Of a DNA stretch of 64,000 nt, positions 20,222 to 30,774 are shown one piece after another (position 1 is the first letter of the stretch; every line of letters begins with the position of its first letter). Under the pieces are notes generated by a model that searched no databases, had not been told where the DNA came from, and saw only the letters and a program-made list of their open reading frames with translations. This DNA is from Yponomeuta sedellus (Eukaryota > Arthropoda > Insecta > Lepidoptera > Yponomeutidae), in contig OW203734.1 in the NCBI GenBank assembly GCA_934045075.1, forward strand, positions 5,721,274 to 5,785,273, in the 5' to 3' direction. The position numbers and the translations under genes were made by a program.

Positions 20222-20395
20222 ATTCTTTATTGCACAAAACACAAAGGCTCTTACTAATAAACACCGTATAAGCCTGGTATAGTTACATAGTGTTTTGTTC
20301 ACGTCATTTGAATGTAATTTTCAGTTGGAAGAAAAGAGACAAAACACTGCATAGTTATACAATACTTAAACCAAGTTTATTAGTAAGGCTGCTAG
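20222..20395. repeat. Imperfect foldback, about 50-bp arms
   Basis: 20243-20305 and 20337-20392 are inverted (words CTTACTAATAAAC and AGTGTTTTGT). One end carries ATTCTTTATTGCAC. Confidence 0.7.
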
Positions 20396-20640
20396 TATTT
20401 GCTACAAAGCTGTATTTAATGCTAAGTAGCATTTTATTCTAGTCAGGCAATAGTTTGTAGATAATAGATGGGTGGGTAGTGCAAAATATTACCCACCCAG
20501 TATTAATCCGATTACAAAAGTTCTTTCACCAGTATTGGAATGAATCTTCAGTGTGTATAGGCGTTAAGGCGTTTCAGAGCGCTAACTAGCGCCAGCAATA
20601 GAAAAAATATAAATTTGTTTTATACTATTTTTATTTTTAA

Positions 20641-20925
20641 TGCGCTAACCCGTGCTAAGGACAATTTTAAAAACCTATTTAGAGGCTAAAAATTCCACCC
20701 ATGCCGGGATTCGAACCGCTGAAGTAGATTGCATCACTTGCCAGATGTCGCTGCTTGTACGTAATACAGAGAATAGTGTAAAGAGGTTCGAAATTTTACT
20801 GATGCCGGTGAGTCACCCATTAGGTCAGTTGGATAGAGCGCTGGCACGGATAGCCAGAGGTCGCGGGTTCGAATTCCGGCATGGGTGGAATTTTTAGCCT
20901 CTAAATAGGTTTTTATAAATTTGTT
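20641..20925 (+). mobile_element. SINE C (tRNA-derived) with an inverted copy of its own 3' end
   Basis: The plus-strand unit ends AGCCTCTAAATAGGTTTTT. The same 3' segment lies inverted at 20641-20717, giving a foldback. tRNA-like block 20814-20887: acceptor CACCCAT/ATGGGTG, A-box TAGGTCAGTTGG, B-box GGTTCGAATTC. Confidence 0.82.
20814..20887 (+). other. tRNA-like cloverleaf inside SINE C (not a tRNA gene)
   Basis: 7-bp acceptor stem, D-arm GGTC/GAGC, anticodon stem CTGGC/GCCAG with 7-nt loop ACGGATA (no U33), and T-arm GCGGG/TCCGG. Well folded, but repeated at 25920, 27780 and 37250 as part of a SINE. Confidence 0.75.
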
Positions 20926-21492
20926 TTATTATTCGTTTTTATCTAAAAGTCATCATGAGAAATCATAAGAACTGTGCCAACTATTTTTAGAACTTACAAC
21001 CTATGATCAATAGGTTTGAACTTCAATTGTTTTCCGCTAAAAGCGGCCGTTTTTGGCGGAAAATTATTAGTCTTTGGTTATTGATTCTGGACCCTACACT
21101 GTAGGTTCTAAAATAGTTATCACAGTTGTTAAGATTTCTCATGTTCACTTATTAATAAAAACGTGTTATAACCCCAAGTTATGGTTTTTCTCCAGTGGTG
21201 GCGCTAATTAGCATCCTGAAGGACCTTAAGTACGAACGTTAACCACAAACGGATTCGCGGGCACTGCAAGTGTCATATAAGATAACTCTTGATATCCTGA
21301 CGGTAATAAAATAGAGATTCGAATGTATACCAAGTGTTTTATGTTGAAATGTAAACTGAACGCTCTCCAATTCCTTGAATGCATCTAAAAGTCTTTCACT
21401 CTCTGTCGGTCGTAGAACAAACGAGTTATTTTCAAGTTTGCAAATAAATCTGTAGATACTAAAGTAATCCTGGTTTCAGTCACTCAGTCGTC

Positions 21493-21560
21493 AGGCAATA
21501 CTAATCCTCTATTGGACATAGCCCTCCTCTAATGAGCGCCATAGCACCTTGTCTGGTTTA
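21493..21560 (-). mobile_element. RTE-type LINE 3' end fragment
   Basis: Minus strand contains GAGGAGGGCTATGTCCAATA; a decayed version of the family F/G end. Confidence 0.6.
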
Positions 21561-21862
21561 TGCTCGTAATCCATCAGGTTATGGACTGCTTGGCTGCAAA
21601 CTGCCTTAGCCCTAGTTATTAATGGTTAAAAAATACCAACTATCACCACGGTGGTGGCGAGGTAGGTGATCAAGGCACCACCTTCAAGCTATGTATTTTT
21701 AAGAACAATTGAAAAGTCCATAGAGTTTGAGATCAACTCATGAATGACGCGTCGAGTGTGAATTTGATAAGTCAGTCGATATTGATTTTGTAGAAAGCTA
21801 AGGAGAACACGTCTCATCGTTTTGCTTTGTCTATGACATAATTGTGATACTAATAACATAAC

Positions 21863-21938
21863 ATGTAAATGTTATGTTTTTTGTGCTGTTTGTCTTATAA
21901 ATATAAGACAAACAGCACAAAAAACATAACATTTACAT
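21863..21938. repeat. 76-bp perfect palindrome at a SINE A end
   Basis: 37-bp arms 21863-21899 and 21902-21938 are exact inverses separated by AA. The right arm is the SINE A 3' tail (ACATAACATTTACAT). Confidence 0.95.
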
Positions 21939-22122
21939 ACAGGCACATACATTGCTTCTGGCCCCACACTAGTATACCCTGTGTCGTGGGAACCAGAAAC
22001 AACGACATAACAAACATGTAAACATCCAATACCTGGGGTCTTTTTTTTAGTCCCAAGCCGAGGTTTGAACCCGGGACCTCTTGCATGGTAGGCAGATGCG
22101 CTACCGCTGCGCCATAGAGGTC
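21902..22122 (-). mobile_element. SINE A (tRNA-derived)
   Basis: Head at the right: GACCTCTATGGCGCAGCGGT, B-box GGGTTCAAACC, then CAGGTATTGGATGTTTACAT and the GGGCCAGAAGCAATGTATGT tail. The 3' end is duplicated in inverted form at 21863. Confidence 0.87.
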
Positions 22123-22175
22123 ACAGTTTTAGCTTGATGATGTTGATTGGAATTAAGCCCATACTCTATGTTACA

Positions 22176-22216
22176 CCCACTGTAGGCCACAGGGAAGCCC
22201 TGTGCCCTACAGTGGG
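22176..22216. repeat. Hairpin of SINE E tail ends
   Basis: CCCACTGTAGGCCACAGGG and its inverse (one C:C mismatch), 3-nt loop. It reads as two head-to-head copies of the SINE E 3' terminus. Confidence 0.85.
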
Positions 22217-22335
22217 ATGGTACATGAACTAAATGAAACAAATAACCTCACGCGTGGGACACTGTGGCTGAGCTGGGAGTATGGCCTGAATCACTTCCTC
22301 AAGCATCTGCTGGATGCCGCCTGGTTAGAGGCTAA

Positions 22336-22876
22336 GACGGAGTTTACACGTTCAGTCTGGCGTCAGTCAATCCCATCAGTCTGGTTAAACTGACGGCAAA
22401 CTGATTGTCTATTCGTTGGACTGATTGATATTTGAATATTTTGATGCTTCATTTGAGCGCTCGTGGCCTAGTCGAACCGAGTGATTGAAATCAATCACTT
22501 GTGTTAAGCAGTAACAGGCGTGGTCAGGTGCAGGATGGGTGACCGTCCCGCGACTACCGCTAGTGGCATTTTTCCGAGCGCTTCCGTGCTTCGCAGGGCA
22601 CGTTAAGCCGTTGGTGCCGGCTGTCATGTAATGGCAGTCGTTAAGCCATGTCAGAGGCCTTGTGGGCGGCTTGATAACTTCTGACAGTAAGGCCCGCCAC
22701 TGTCTTACGATCCTCCACCAACCCGGACTTGGCCCCCGTGGCGGAGTATGGCCTAACCTTGCTGCGCTGCAGGAAGAGAGCCGTGCCCCAGCAGTGGGGA
22801 CATAGAAGGGATGATATCGATGCTTCAGCAGGGTCACATACTGAACTGACGCCAGACTGGACCTGTAAACTCCGTC
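22336..22876. mobile_element. TAA-flanked MITE (Harbinger-like), interrupted by a 5S-SINE
   Basis: TAA at 22333-22335 and 22877-22879. TIRs GACGGAGTTTACACGTTCAG and its near-inverse at the right end, about 30 bp. Without the SINE the element is about 165 bp. A TWA duplication is typical of PIF/Harbinger elements; no transposase. Same family as the founder of the 176-bp array. Confidence 0.82.
22452..22818 (+). mobile_element. 5S-SINE, full length (copy e)
   Basis: 367 bp inside the MITE, with duplication GATGCTTCA (22443-22451 and 22819-22827). The 5S-like block 22501-22560 reads GTTAAGCA, then GGCGTGGTCAG, then GGATGGGTGACCG, corresponding to the box A, IE and box C region of 5S rRNA genes. 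The tail hairpin is at about 22785-22800. Confidence 0.92.
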
Positions 22877-23199
22877 TAAGAGTTTAGACTTATTTTATTA
22901 ATTTGCTATGTAATTTTAAGACCCTTTTGAGCCATATTGTAAATAACCATTTATTTTATGTTCTTCATCCTATGTTCCACCATTCATCGTCATTAAGTAT
23001 TACGTGGAACCTATTACTGTTTTTGTTTGATCAAGTTCTGAGTTAGTTTTCAATGAAAGAAAACTCCGCCCTAGATTTGTGATAACATTCATTAAAATCC
23101 TCAAAGGTCCGAATTACTTTATTCAAATTCTACTAGAGTTAAGGAAGTCTTTAGGTCAGCAGCGTTCTGAGATAGATATAGAAGTTTTTGGTTTGAACC

Positions 23200-23945
23200 A
23201 GTGATGTCAAAACATCAAGAACCTATGTTTCCTACATTTTTTCGTAGCCTATGTACTTTTCACTGCACGCTCTCTCTCAGAAAGAGAGAGAGAGAATAAC
23301 AGCTTAATTATCACACGTGCCCAGTGAAAACTGGCATTTTTAACTGCTAAGTGATGTGTGCGAGCTGAAGTGGATGTGGGCTGGCCATATCTCGCGAAGA
23401 ACCGACAACCGTTGGAGTAAACGTGTTCTTGAGTGGAGACCGCGACTCGGCAAACGTAGTGTAGGACGCCCTCCGACCAGGTGGGATGACGATCTGCGAA
23501 AAACTGCCGGCAGATGCTGGATGCGGCAAGCTGAAGACAGGACGCTATGGCGCTGATTAGGAGAAGGCTATGTCCAACAGTGGACTAACATATAGCCTGA
23601 AGAAGAAGAAGGAAAAGAAGAAGTGATGTGTAGAACAATGAACTCGGAAGTGAGAGACCCAGGTTCGATTCTCAGTGCGGGCACGTACCATTGATTTCGC
23701 TTTCTAATTTATAATTTGTACATTTGTGAAATATCACAGTCAAAGTTAGCAAAACAACTCGCTAACTGTGACGGAAAACATCATAAGGAAACCTGAGAGT
23801 CTGAGGTGTTTACACACCTCGGCGCTTGAAATTGTCAATCCGCGGTGGGCACGCGTGATGTTCAAACCCATGCCCATCCCTTCTCTCTGAAAGAAGGCCT
23901 GCGTCTTATAGAAGAACGTATATTGGTTGCTATATTTTATAAAAA
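23200..23945 (+). mobile_element. SINE E-related sequence, split by an RTE fragment
   Basis: 23632-23945 is a plus-strand SINE E (B-box GGTTCGATTC, GAAAACATCATAAGGAAACC, tail with CTCTGAAAGAAGGCC). 23200-23348 carries related CT/GA-rich tail sequence. Confidence 0.65.
23360..23620 (+). mobile_element. RTE-type LINE G, 3' end with coding C-terminus
   Basis: Flanked by AAGTGATGTGT (23349-23359 and 23621-23631), so a 5'-truncated insertion. The frame 23356-23556 reads LKWMWAGHISRRTDNRW, WRPRLGKRSVGRPPTRWDDD, then DRTLWR. This is the familiar C-terminal tail of RTE-type ORF2. It ends in the GTCCAACAGTGGAC hairpin and an AAGAAG tail. Confidence 0.85.
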
Positions 23946-24574
23946 AGTTAAAAAGTTTTATTATTATCAATTAGGTTTAACACATTGTTGACAAATAACA
24001 TTTTCCTCACAAAATTAATAAAATGGTTCAATGAGTATTTGTCATTTTCTTACCCTAACTTGCACACTAGGATTCCCTGTGTCGTGCAAGCTAGTCTCTT
24101 CCAATAATGAAACAGAAAACATTTTAGACGATAAAATTATACAATAGTTAATTTGAATTAAAACACTCATCATTTTTACGCTCGGCGAAAGTATTTAAAA
24201 AAAATCAATACATGGCCATAAAATTAAAAATACTGACATGTTATAGACTAACAATTGCGACATGACAAAAATTTGATATTTATAATAGATATTAAAACCC
24301 CATTCAACTCTATGAGTTGATAACAACTGCACTGTGCGTGCATGCATACTCACAAATACGATGTGTGTGAGGGTGTGCGTGTGTGTGAGAGAGAGTGTGT
24401 GTCTAGAAGTTAATGAGTGTGACAATGTATGTGAGAGTACACGTGTATGTGGGTGAATAAGAATTTTATAATGAACAAGACATACGGGTGTGGCAAAAGA
24501 AGCAAGAAAGTAGAATTAATGCAGTAGAAATGAGGTGCTTAAGAAGTATGTGTAGTGTTACTTTTAATGACAGG
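23946..24574. other. Unassigned stretch with GT/GA-rich low complexity at 24350-24460
   Basis: The simple-sequence part is (GT)n and GAGAGAGTGTGTG; no gene recognised. Confidence 0.5.
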
Positions 24575-24890
24575 ATACTAATAGTCTGATTAGAGAACGT
24601 TCTGGACTGAAAGAGGATGTAGTGACTACAATTGAGAGAGGAATGTTGCAGTGATTTGGACTTGTGCAGGACAAAGGAAGAAAGATTGACGAAACAAAAT
24701 ACTGCAAATGTGAGCGGAAGGGATGGTAAGGGACGTCCCAGGCGGACATACATCGACCAAATAGGGGATGTATTAGCAAAGGGGAAGATAAAAAGTACCC
24801 GAAACCGGCGTGATGCCAGGATAGTGGCAAATGGCAGTCCCTGGTCTCTGCCTACCCCTCTGGAATACATGCTTGAGGTTATGTATGTGT
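24575..24890 (+). mobile_element. LINE P, 3' end
   Basis: Matches 16572-16935: GAACGTTCTGGACTGAAAGA start, and KEERLTKQNTANVSG then RRTYIDQIGDVLAKG coding, with small indels. Ends GCTTGAGGTTATGTATGTGT. Confidence 0.75.
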
Positions 24891-25161
24891 ATGTATGTAC
24901 ATACGGACAGTATTATAACTGAATACCGGCATGGCAGTTTGGATGCAGTTTACGCAGAGATTGTTGCACCAAACTTTGAGCACCACAACCTCGGATCCGA
25001 GCTCTCCTCTGACCGCAGCCCTGTCTTTTATTTAACTCGCTTAACACTTCTTTGAGACGGAAACTTTTCATAAGTTCCACCCATTTCGTTTTGCTCTCAA
25101 AACTTGTCCCGGGACAAGTTTCGCGGATTTCGTCCTACTCCACCCTCAGGGTTGGTCCTTT

Positions 25162-25205
25162 GTTACCGAGTCATAAACGCTCGTGGCCGTTTATGACTCG
25201 GTAAC
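25162..25205. repeat. Perfect 18-bp palindrome at a 5S-SINE head
   Basis: GTTACCGAGTCATAAACG (25162-25179), loop CTCGTGGC (the SINE start word), exact inverse at 25188-25205. Confidence 0.93.
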
Positions 25206-25447
25206 AAGAGTTATGTTAAGCACTTGAGTTAAGCAACAGCAGGCGCGGCCAGGTGCTGGATGGGAGACCATCCCGTGATTACCGCTAGTGGCATCTTTCA
25301 GAGCGCTTCCGTGCTCCGCAAGGCACGCTAAGCCGTTGGTGACAGATGCCATGGAATGGCAGTCGTTAAGCCATGTCAGAAGCCTTATGGGCGGCTTGAT
25401 GACATTCGATAGTAGGCCCACCACTGTCTTACAATCCTCCACCAATA
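25180..25447 (+). mobile_element. 5S-SINE, 3'-truncated (copy f)
   Basis: 5S-like block GAGTTAAGCAAC, GGCGCGGCCAGG, GGATGGGAGACC at about 25229-25270. It ends abruptly at CCTCCACCAA, losing the tail hairpin. Confidence 0.85.
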
Positions 25448-25609
25448 TTTGTACATTCCCAATACAATGTTTGTTTTGTCAATGTTTTGGCACAATAAAT
25501 AGCCTTTTTGAACTAAAACTTTCGTAAGCACAACACATTGATATAACAACAACCGTAAGTAGATCCGGACTAAAAGTCTTAAATAGCCTTCATGAAAATA
25601 CATGCATAC

Positions 25610-25778
25610 ATACATACATAACCTCACGCCTGTATCCCAGAGGGGTAGGCAGCCACCAGGGACTGCCACTTGCCACGATCCTGACTGATCACCTTCGCTT
25701 CATCAACGTTCATAAGTTGTCGCATGCATGCACGCCGGTTCCGGGTACTTTTTATCTTCCCCTTTGCTATGGGGGATA
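25610..25778 (-). mobile_element. LINE P, 3' end
   Basis: Reverse copy: (CATA)n tail at left, CTCACGCCTGTATCCCAGAG, then GGCGTGCATGCATGCGACAA on the minus strand. Confidence 0.75.
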
Positions 25779-25842
25779 AGTGTACTTAGTATCTCTACAT
25801 ATTTTATATCATGTGCTCTATTGTACAGTAAAGAATTTTTTT

Positions 25843-26015
25843 TTTAATGCACTAACCCGTGCATAGGATAATTTTAAAATATTGTAAAGAGGTTCGAAAT
25901 TTTACTGATGCCGGTTAGTCGCCCGTTAGCTCAGTTGGAAAGAGCGCTGGCACGGATAGCCAGAGATCTCGGGTTCGAATCCCGGCATGGGTGGAATTTT
26001 TAGCCTCTAAATAGG
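25843..26015 (+). mobile_element. SINE C with inverted 3' end at its front
   Basis: 25843-25880 (TTAATGCACTAACCCGTG) is the reverse complement of the SINE C 3' terminus. The plus-strand unit with tRNA-like block 25920-25993 and TAGCCTCTAAATAGG follows. Confidence 0.8.
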
Positions 26016-26019
26016 TTTT

Positions 26020-26689
26020 TAAAACAAGGAATATTTTTTCTTATCTTATAAGAAGAAACAGACAACTATTTCTAAAGGCACAGCAAATTTGTAAAATTAA
26101 TATTTGTGACTTTCTTGGTTTTTTTTTTTTAGTTTTTCTCATCTGGTTAAATAAAATCGATAATGTAAAGTGCACACGAAAATTCTTGTTCAAAATTTAC
26201 ATTCACTCATTTTCCGTCATCGACTTCAGTATTTGTTTCAGCCGTTGCCTTCAGATTTGAAACAGATTTTAGGAAAAAGTTCTTAGGACCTATCAGGTCA
26301 GTGGCTGTTCCGTGTATCCCGGAGTGGTCGAGATAAGCCTGTCCTACCCTGTCCTTTCTTTATCTGTGCAAGTAACCGCCTTTTATACCAGTTTTACGGA
26401 CCTTAACGTGCCTATACGATAATAGGTAAGGGGTTCTAGAGAAGAAAAGAAACGGCGAGGAATTTCGTGTTAAAAATTTAAAGTCACGCCCTTATCTCGG
26501 TAGGGTGTGCAGTGACCAGACTTGAAGCGAAACCTGACAAAACTCTTAATCGTACTTCCTTTTGTAATAAAATGAGTATAAATTTATCAAAAGTATTTTA
26601 GGAAATGATTTTTAGGTCAAACGAAGAGCTGCTTTTGACAGCAGCGGTGATGATATCAGATGTAGACCACCAGCTGTCATACAATACTT
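26020..26689. other. Unassigned stretch
   Basis: No gene or repeat signature recognised. Confidence 0.4.
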
Positions 26690-26710
26690 CTACTCAGGTG
26701 GAAAACTTAC

Positions 26711-27025
26711 TTGTTGTCCATGCACTGCACCCTTAAGGCAAAGATAGGTTATATCAGTCATATGAGAGCTCAAGACCGATACCCTCCTAGTCGTAGCCGA
26801 GGCCGTGACGGAACCCGGTAGGAAAGCATCATTACTAAAATCACCATCATCATTGCCAGCATCATCGACATCATCATCACCACCATAATCATCATCATTA
26901 TTATCAACACTCATTTTATCACAATCATCGATACGTTTAGAATGTCCGAGCAACCCAGGAATAAGATCAACGTTGAGAATCTTTCTCAAGGACCAATTCC
27001 CGCACAAAAGTAGTTTCATCTTCAT
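26711..27025 (-). CDS. Candidate host exon, unidentified acidic protein fragment
   Basis: About 105 codons from an ATG at 27025, preceded by an in-frame stop, to a good splice-donor match (CAA|GTAAGT, exon end 26711). The middle is Asp/Asn-rich (VDNNDDDYGGDDDVDDAGN) and coded by (ATC)n-like DNA. The flanks, ending SSHMTDITYLCLKGAVHGQQ, look less repetitive. No domain, signal peptide or homologue is recognised. It could be a chance frame over a trinucleotide repeat. It is listed because it is the only long minus-strand frame here that coincides with a strong donor and is not explained by a mobile element. Confidence 0.2.
26820..26915. repeat. Imperfect (ATC)n microsatellite
   Basis: Interrupted CATCATCAT-type repeats; it creates the acidic run in the candidate exon. 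Confidence 0.8.
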
Positions 27026-27299
27026 TTACTGAACAACTTGACTTTGCTAATACGTTTAGAGGACACAAATCAAGTTTTGACAGTGCTCACATATTAAAAT
27101 CACAATCATCATCAGTCATTTGACGCCCACTGCAAGACATGTGCCTTGTTTCAGTCAGTCCAAGTCTGTCAGTGCTCAGAATCAGTCGATATGGCTTCCA
27201 GTGTCGTAAAGAATAAATAATTTTTCGTTTTGTTTTACTATCTTAGTGGTTTCTATACAGCTCCTAACCTGAATTTCCTATATTCACAAACACATTGAT

Positions 27300-27565
27300 G
27301 TGTGGTGTCAGCCTCAAGAATAGCACCAACCCAATTCTTCCCGCGGGTGTCGTAAAAGGCGAATAAGGGACACAAACCGGGGGTTGGGCAGCAGCGCCCC
27401 CTGCAGTACAATTTCACCGAACTGCGATCCCCAACCCGCATGCCCAGCGTGGGGATTATGGGCATTACCCCCTATGATAGCACAACGTGGCGCTCTTTAG
27501 GGGAGGGCAGCTATTCCCAGCGGTGGACTAGTCTATACTAGACGACCCGACGACGACGACGAAGA
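27300..27565 (+). mobile_element. LINE F (RTE-type) 3' end
   Basis: CTTCCCGCGGGTGTCGTAAA to GGGGAGGGCAGCTATTCCCA/GCGGTGGACTAGT, then a GACGACGACG tail. Confidence 0.8.
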
Positions 27566-27574
27566 CAAATATAT

Positions 27575-27660
27575 TACTTATAAAACAAAGCCATCCCCGC
27601 ACTGGGAATCGAATCTGGGTCTCTCGCTTCCGAGTCCATTGTTCTACCAAATGTATTTTA
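27575..27660 (-). mobile_element. SINE E head fragment
   Basis: CCGCACTGGGAATCGAATCT, equivalent to 18915-18950. Confidence 0.6.
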
Positions 27661-27710
27661 AAGGAAGTATTTTTCTTCGGTCTTGGACTTTATTCAAGAT
27701 GATTATACTA

Positions 27711-27948
27711 TTTTTTTTTAATGCACTAACCCGTGCTAAGGACAATTTTAAAAACCTATTTAGAGGCTAAAAATTCCACCCATGCCGGGATCCGAACCCG
27801 CGACCTCTGGCTATCCGTGCCAGCGCTCTTTCCGACTGGGCCAATGGGTGACTCACCGGCATCAGTGAAACTTCGAACCTCTTTACACTATTCTCTGTAT
27901 TACGTACAGGCAGCGACAACTGGCTGAAGTAATTTGCATCACTTGCAG
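27711..27948 (-). mobile_element. SINE C, full length
   Basis: Reverse orientation: 3' end at 27711-27760, tRNA-like block about 27780-27855, and leader with GTAAAGAGGTTCGAAG and the CGTAATACAGAGAATAG stretch. It shows the usual order: leader, tRNA-like block, 3' tail. Confidence 0.85.
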
Positions 27949-28017
27949 CCCCGAGTACCTACTTTACAGTAAGGTTTTACATCGGAATGATATCGCTGTA
28001 CCCACATGATTACATTA

Positions 28018-28065
28018 TTTTTATTTTTAATGCACTTACCCGTGCTAAAGCCTCTAAATAGGTTT
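28018..28065. mobile_element. SINE C terminal foldback fragment
   Basis: TTAATGCACTTACCCGTGC joined directly to GCCTCTAAATAGGTTTTTA, two ends of the element in opposite sense. Confidence 0.65.
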
Positions 28066-28471
28066 TTATTCAAGATGACTTAAATTGGATCTATCACACT
28101 ATGACCTCGTCAAGGATTAAGTTTCACGGAATGTTTTTGCAACAATCTGCATTACACTGGGAATGCATCGTAAAACCCACTTTAAGTCCGCGAGCGGACA
28201 TCATCATAAATCTGTTTCAATATAAAACTTTTACAATCACCTGTCCCCTGTTCCAGAAGTAAAACAGTATTACGGGCCGTGCATTAATTATTTACATAAA
28301 ACGAAGCTTAATGTGGCTGCACTGCGTAATCTAATTTCCATCGCCGTGTTTTTAACGTTTGTTGTTTTTATCGCGTGACTGTAAGTCCTAGGAATAAGTA
28401 TCGCCAGAGGTAGTACTCCTATTGTAGATAGATAGACAGAAAACACATTTATCGCATAACACGTTGGTAAG

Positions 28472-28580
28472 CTCCACCAACCTGGTCTTGGTCCCCGTGG
28501 TGGAGTATGGCTTAACATTCCTGCGATGCAGGAAGAGACCCGTGCCCCAGCAGTGGGGACATACAAGGGTGGATAACGAT
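28472..28580 (+). mobile_element. 5S-SINE, 5'-truncated, with target duplication (copy g)
   Basis: GTTGGTAAG at 28463-28471 and 28581-28589 brackets only the last 109 bp of the SINE (tail hairpin CCCCAGCAGTGGGG). 5' truncation with an intact duplication is the signature of LINE-type target-primed insertion. Confidence 0.9.
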
Positions 28581-28646
28581 GTTGGTAAGGAGTAAATACT
28601 CTTAATAATCTTCTTGTAACGTTTTTTATAATCTGATATTTAATAC

Positions 28647-28890
28647 AAACTGTTTTTATACGGATTTTACTCGTTTTTTACATTTTTACAATTTTCCGAC
28701 GTTTCGGCACTTTTTCAGGTGCCGTGGTGTCGGATGACTCGCGAATTAGTAAACTAACAGTTGATGCTTTCAAAAACACGCCTGTCAACTCAGTCATCCG
28801 AGACCAGGGCACCTGAAACAGTGCCGAAACGCCGGAAAACTGTAAAAATGTAATAAACCAATAAAATCCGTATAAAAACCGTTTTTATTA
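28647..28890. mobile_element. Element I: inverted pair of Penelope-like terminal sequences
   Basis: Arms 28647-28722 and 28808-28890 are inverted (words TTTTTATACGGATTTTA, CATTTTTACA, TTTCGGCACT). The outer 35 bp also form the front of the Penelope-like fragment at 63518, which suggests these are its termini. Confidence 0.7.
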
Positions 28891-29097
28891 TGTCTAATGC
28901 TCGTGTTAACCTTAGAAAATACTATATCTGATATTTATTTAGATATTTTCGAGATGGACTCATACCAAAAGTACTGTATAAAATAAGAATGTTATAATTT
29001 GTTTTCTATGTCGTCGAAATTAATTTCACAAATTAAGGGGACATCTAACCGCGGTTTAGAAACACTACGAGTTTAAAAAAAACTTCTTCACTAAAGT

Positions 29098-29170
29098 TAT
29101 GGCCTAACCTTCCTTCGATGCATGAAAAAACCCGTACCCCAGCAATGAAAACATACAAAGGTTTGATATC
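29098..29170 (+). mobile_element. 5S-SINE tail fragment, decayed (copy h)
   Basis: TATGGCCTAACCTTCCTTCG to AACATACAAAGGTTTGATAT. Confidence 0.7.
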
Positions 29171-29432
29171 GCCAACTTCATTAAAGCTTAATAGTACATT
29201 ACACAACTAGGGTGGTAATACAAAGAAAGGCCGAGATCGCAGAAGTTTGCGGCCCGAGCTGCAAGCGAGGGACGTTAATATGCGATCAAGAGCTTTTTTT
29301 ATTACCTTCCGTGTTGTGTACATCTTTTTATGTCTACACTTTATGGCCAGGTATGGCATAAAATAAATAATAATAATGCAACCTGCATGATCTCTAAATC
29401 TCCTTCTTGTATTACCAGTATTTTTATTAAGT

Positions 29433-29474
29433 CTTAATTTGTAACCCTGTGTACATACAGGGTTACAAATTAAG
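29433..29474. repeat. Perfect 18-bp hairpin
   Basis: CTTAATTTGTAACCCTGT, loop GTACAT, exact inverse. Confidence 0.93.
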
Positions 29475-30250
29475 AGGTAAATATATGAATATAGAATATT
29501 TTTTTTAACTGGGATACTTACATTAAGGGACACACAAAGTGGGCCTTTTGTATTCGCTACGCAGTCTACGAGCTTCTGGCCCGCAAAAGGTTTTTATAGT
29601 GCAATTTTGGACGTGTCCGTTGTAGTCCCAGCAGAATGCATGCAGACGCAGTGTTAATAAAAAGTGAGCACTAAAAAGAGCTTTCCCGGGAACAACGTTT
29701 TTCTCGCCCTTCCTCTAATCTATGGCTCGGAATTCGTAACCGAATTCGGAAACTGGATGTTCGAAAAGCCGAAACGTTTTTATTTTATTAGGAACACAAA
29801 CGTTAAGACACGGGGCACGCTAGTTTACAGGTTTTTATTTGAAACTTTTACTTCTTTTGTTATGTTTTGCTTTTTCATATACACCCCTCTTTAGGGCACA
29901 AGCTTACCCTCAGAGAGACAGTATAATCAACATGCGCACCCACCGCAGATTAACAAGTACTGAAATGATTTATAATTTAAAATGTTTGTTTCATTAATTA
30001 TATAAAGCTTTAATTATGTTTAAGTCGTCGCCTAGCCTAACTCAGGCTTGGTATCGACTGAAACCTAAACAAAACGTAACGATATTCTTAATTCAAACTT
30101 GCGTAGACGGCTGAGCTTGCCAACTATTTTTTTTAAGAAGTATCGTTACAGTACAAGGAGGTAATACATACCGGCATCAAACTTGGTGTGATTGTGGGAC
30201 TTATAATGATATTTATACTGATAATAAAATATAGCCAAGCGCGAATCGTT
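29475..30250. other. Mostly unassigned
   Basis: 29893-29965 resembles a SINE E tail (CAGAGAGACAGTATAATCAA). Nothing else recognised. Confidence 0.4.
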
Positions 30251-30257
30251 CGGTATC

Positions 30258-30750
30258 AACCGATATCAACCCTATCCCCACTGCTGGGGCACGGGTATCT
30301 TCCTGCATCGCAGAAAGGTTAGACCATACTCGACCACGGAGGTCAAGTCCGGGTTGGTGGACGATTGTAAGACCGTGGCGGGGCTTACTGTCAGAAGTTA
30401 TCAAGCCGTCCATAAGGCCTCTGCCATGGCTTCAATCCGACCATAAGGCCTCTGCCATGGCTTAACGACCGCCATAAAAAGACAGCCGGCACCAACGGCT
30501 TAACGTGCCTTGCGAAGCATGAAAGCGCTCGGAAAAATGCCACTCGCGGTAGTCACGGGACGGTCACCTACCCTTCACCTGACCGCGTCTGTTGTTGCTT
30601 AACTCAAATGATTTTTGGCGGTATTTATCTAAGCATTTTTCACTTTATAATCCTATTATGGATTTCCGCAAAGTAACGCCTAATGCTATACAATATAAAA
30701 TGATTGATTCCGATCAGTCGGTTCGACTAGGCCACGAGGAGGTTCGACTA
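30258..30750 (-). mobile_element. 5S-SINE (copy i) with internal duplication and MITE insert
   Basis: Tail at about 30262 to head near 30740. GCCTCTGCCATGGCTT occurs twice (about 30415 and 30448). A hairpin-MITE fragment at 30614-30701, between AAATGAT words, interrupts the head. Confidence 0.82.
30614..30701. mobile_element. Hairpin MITE fragment (one arm plus tail)
   Basis: TTTGGCGGTATTTATCT and ATGGATTTCCGCAAAGTAAC as at 17700-17805. Confidence 0.75.
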
Positions 30751-30774
30751 ATCCATGAGCGAATAACATTCAAA

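Larger units (their letters stand above)
20568..21225. mobile_element. Element D: TTAA-flanked foldback transposon, carrying SINE C
   Basis: TTAA at 20564-20567 and 21226-21229. Inverted ends GGCGTTTCAGAGCGCTAACT and GGTCCTTCAGGATGCTAATT share TTCAG and TAGCGCC. The core is also palindromic (TTTCCGCTAAAAGCGG). TTAA duplication is known for piggyBac- and Kolobok-type elements; no transposase is present. A second copy is at 43159. Confidence 0.78.

Noticed and set aside
20814..20887. Apparent tRNA gene
   Set aside because: It folds well but lacks U33, recurs in several places with the same flanks, and is part of SINE C.
22336..22876. Helitron
   Set aside because: Clear terminal inverted repeats and TAA duplications argue for a TIR DNA transposon.
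28690..28850. Possible hammerhead ribozyme (GCCGAAACGTCGG-like words in elements H and I)
   Set aside because: Penelope-like elements can carry hammerheads, but I could not find the required CUGAUGA box in the right position.
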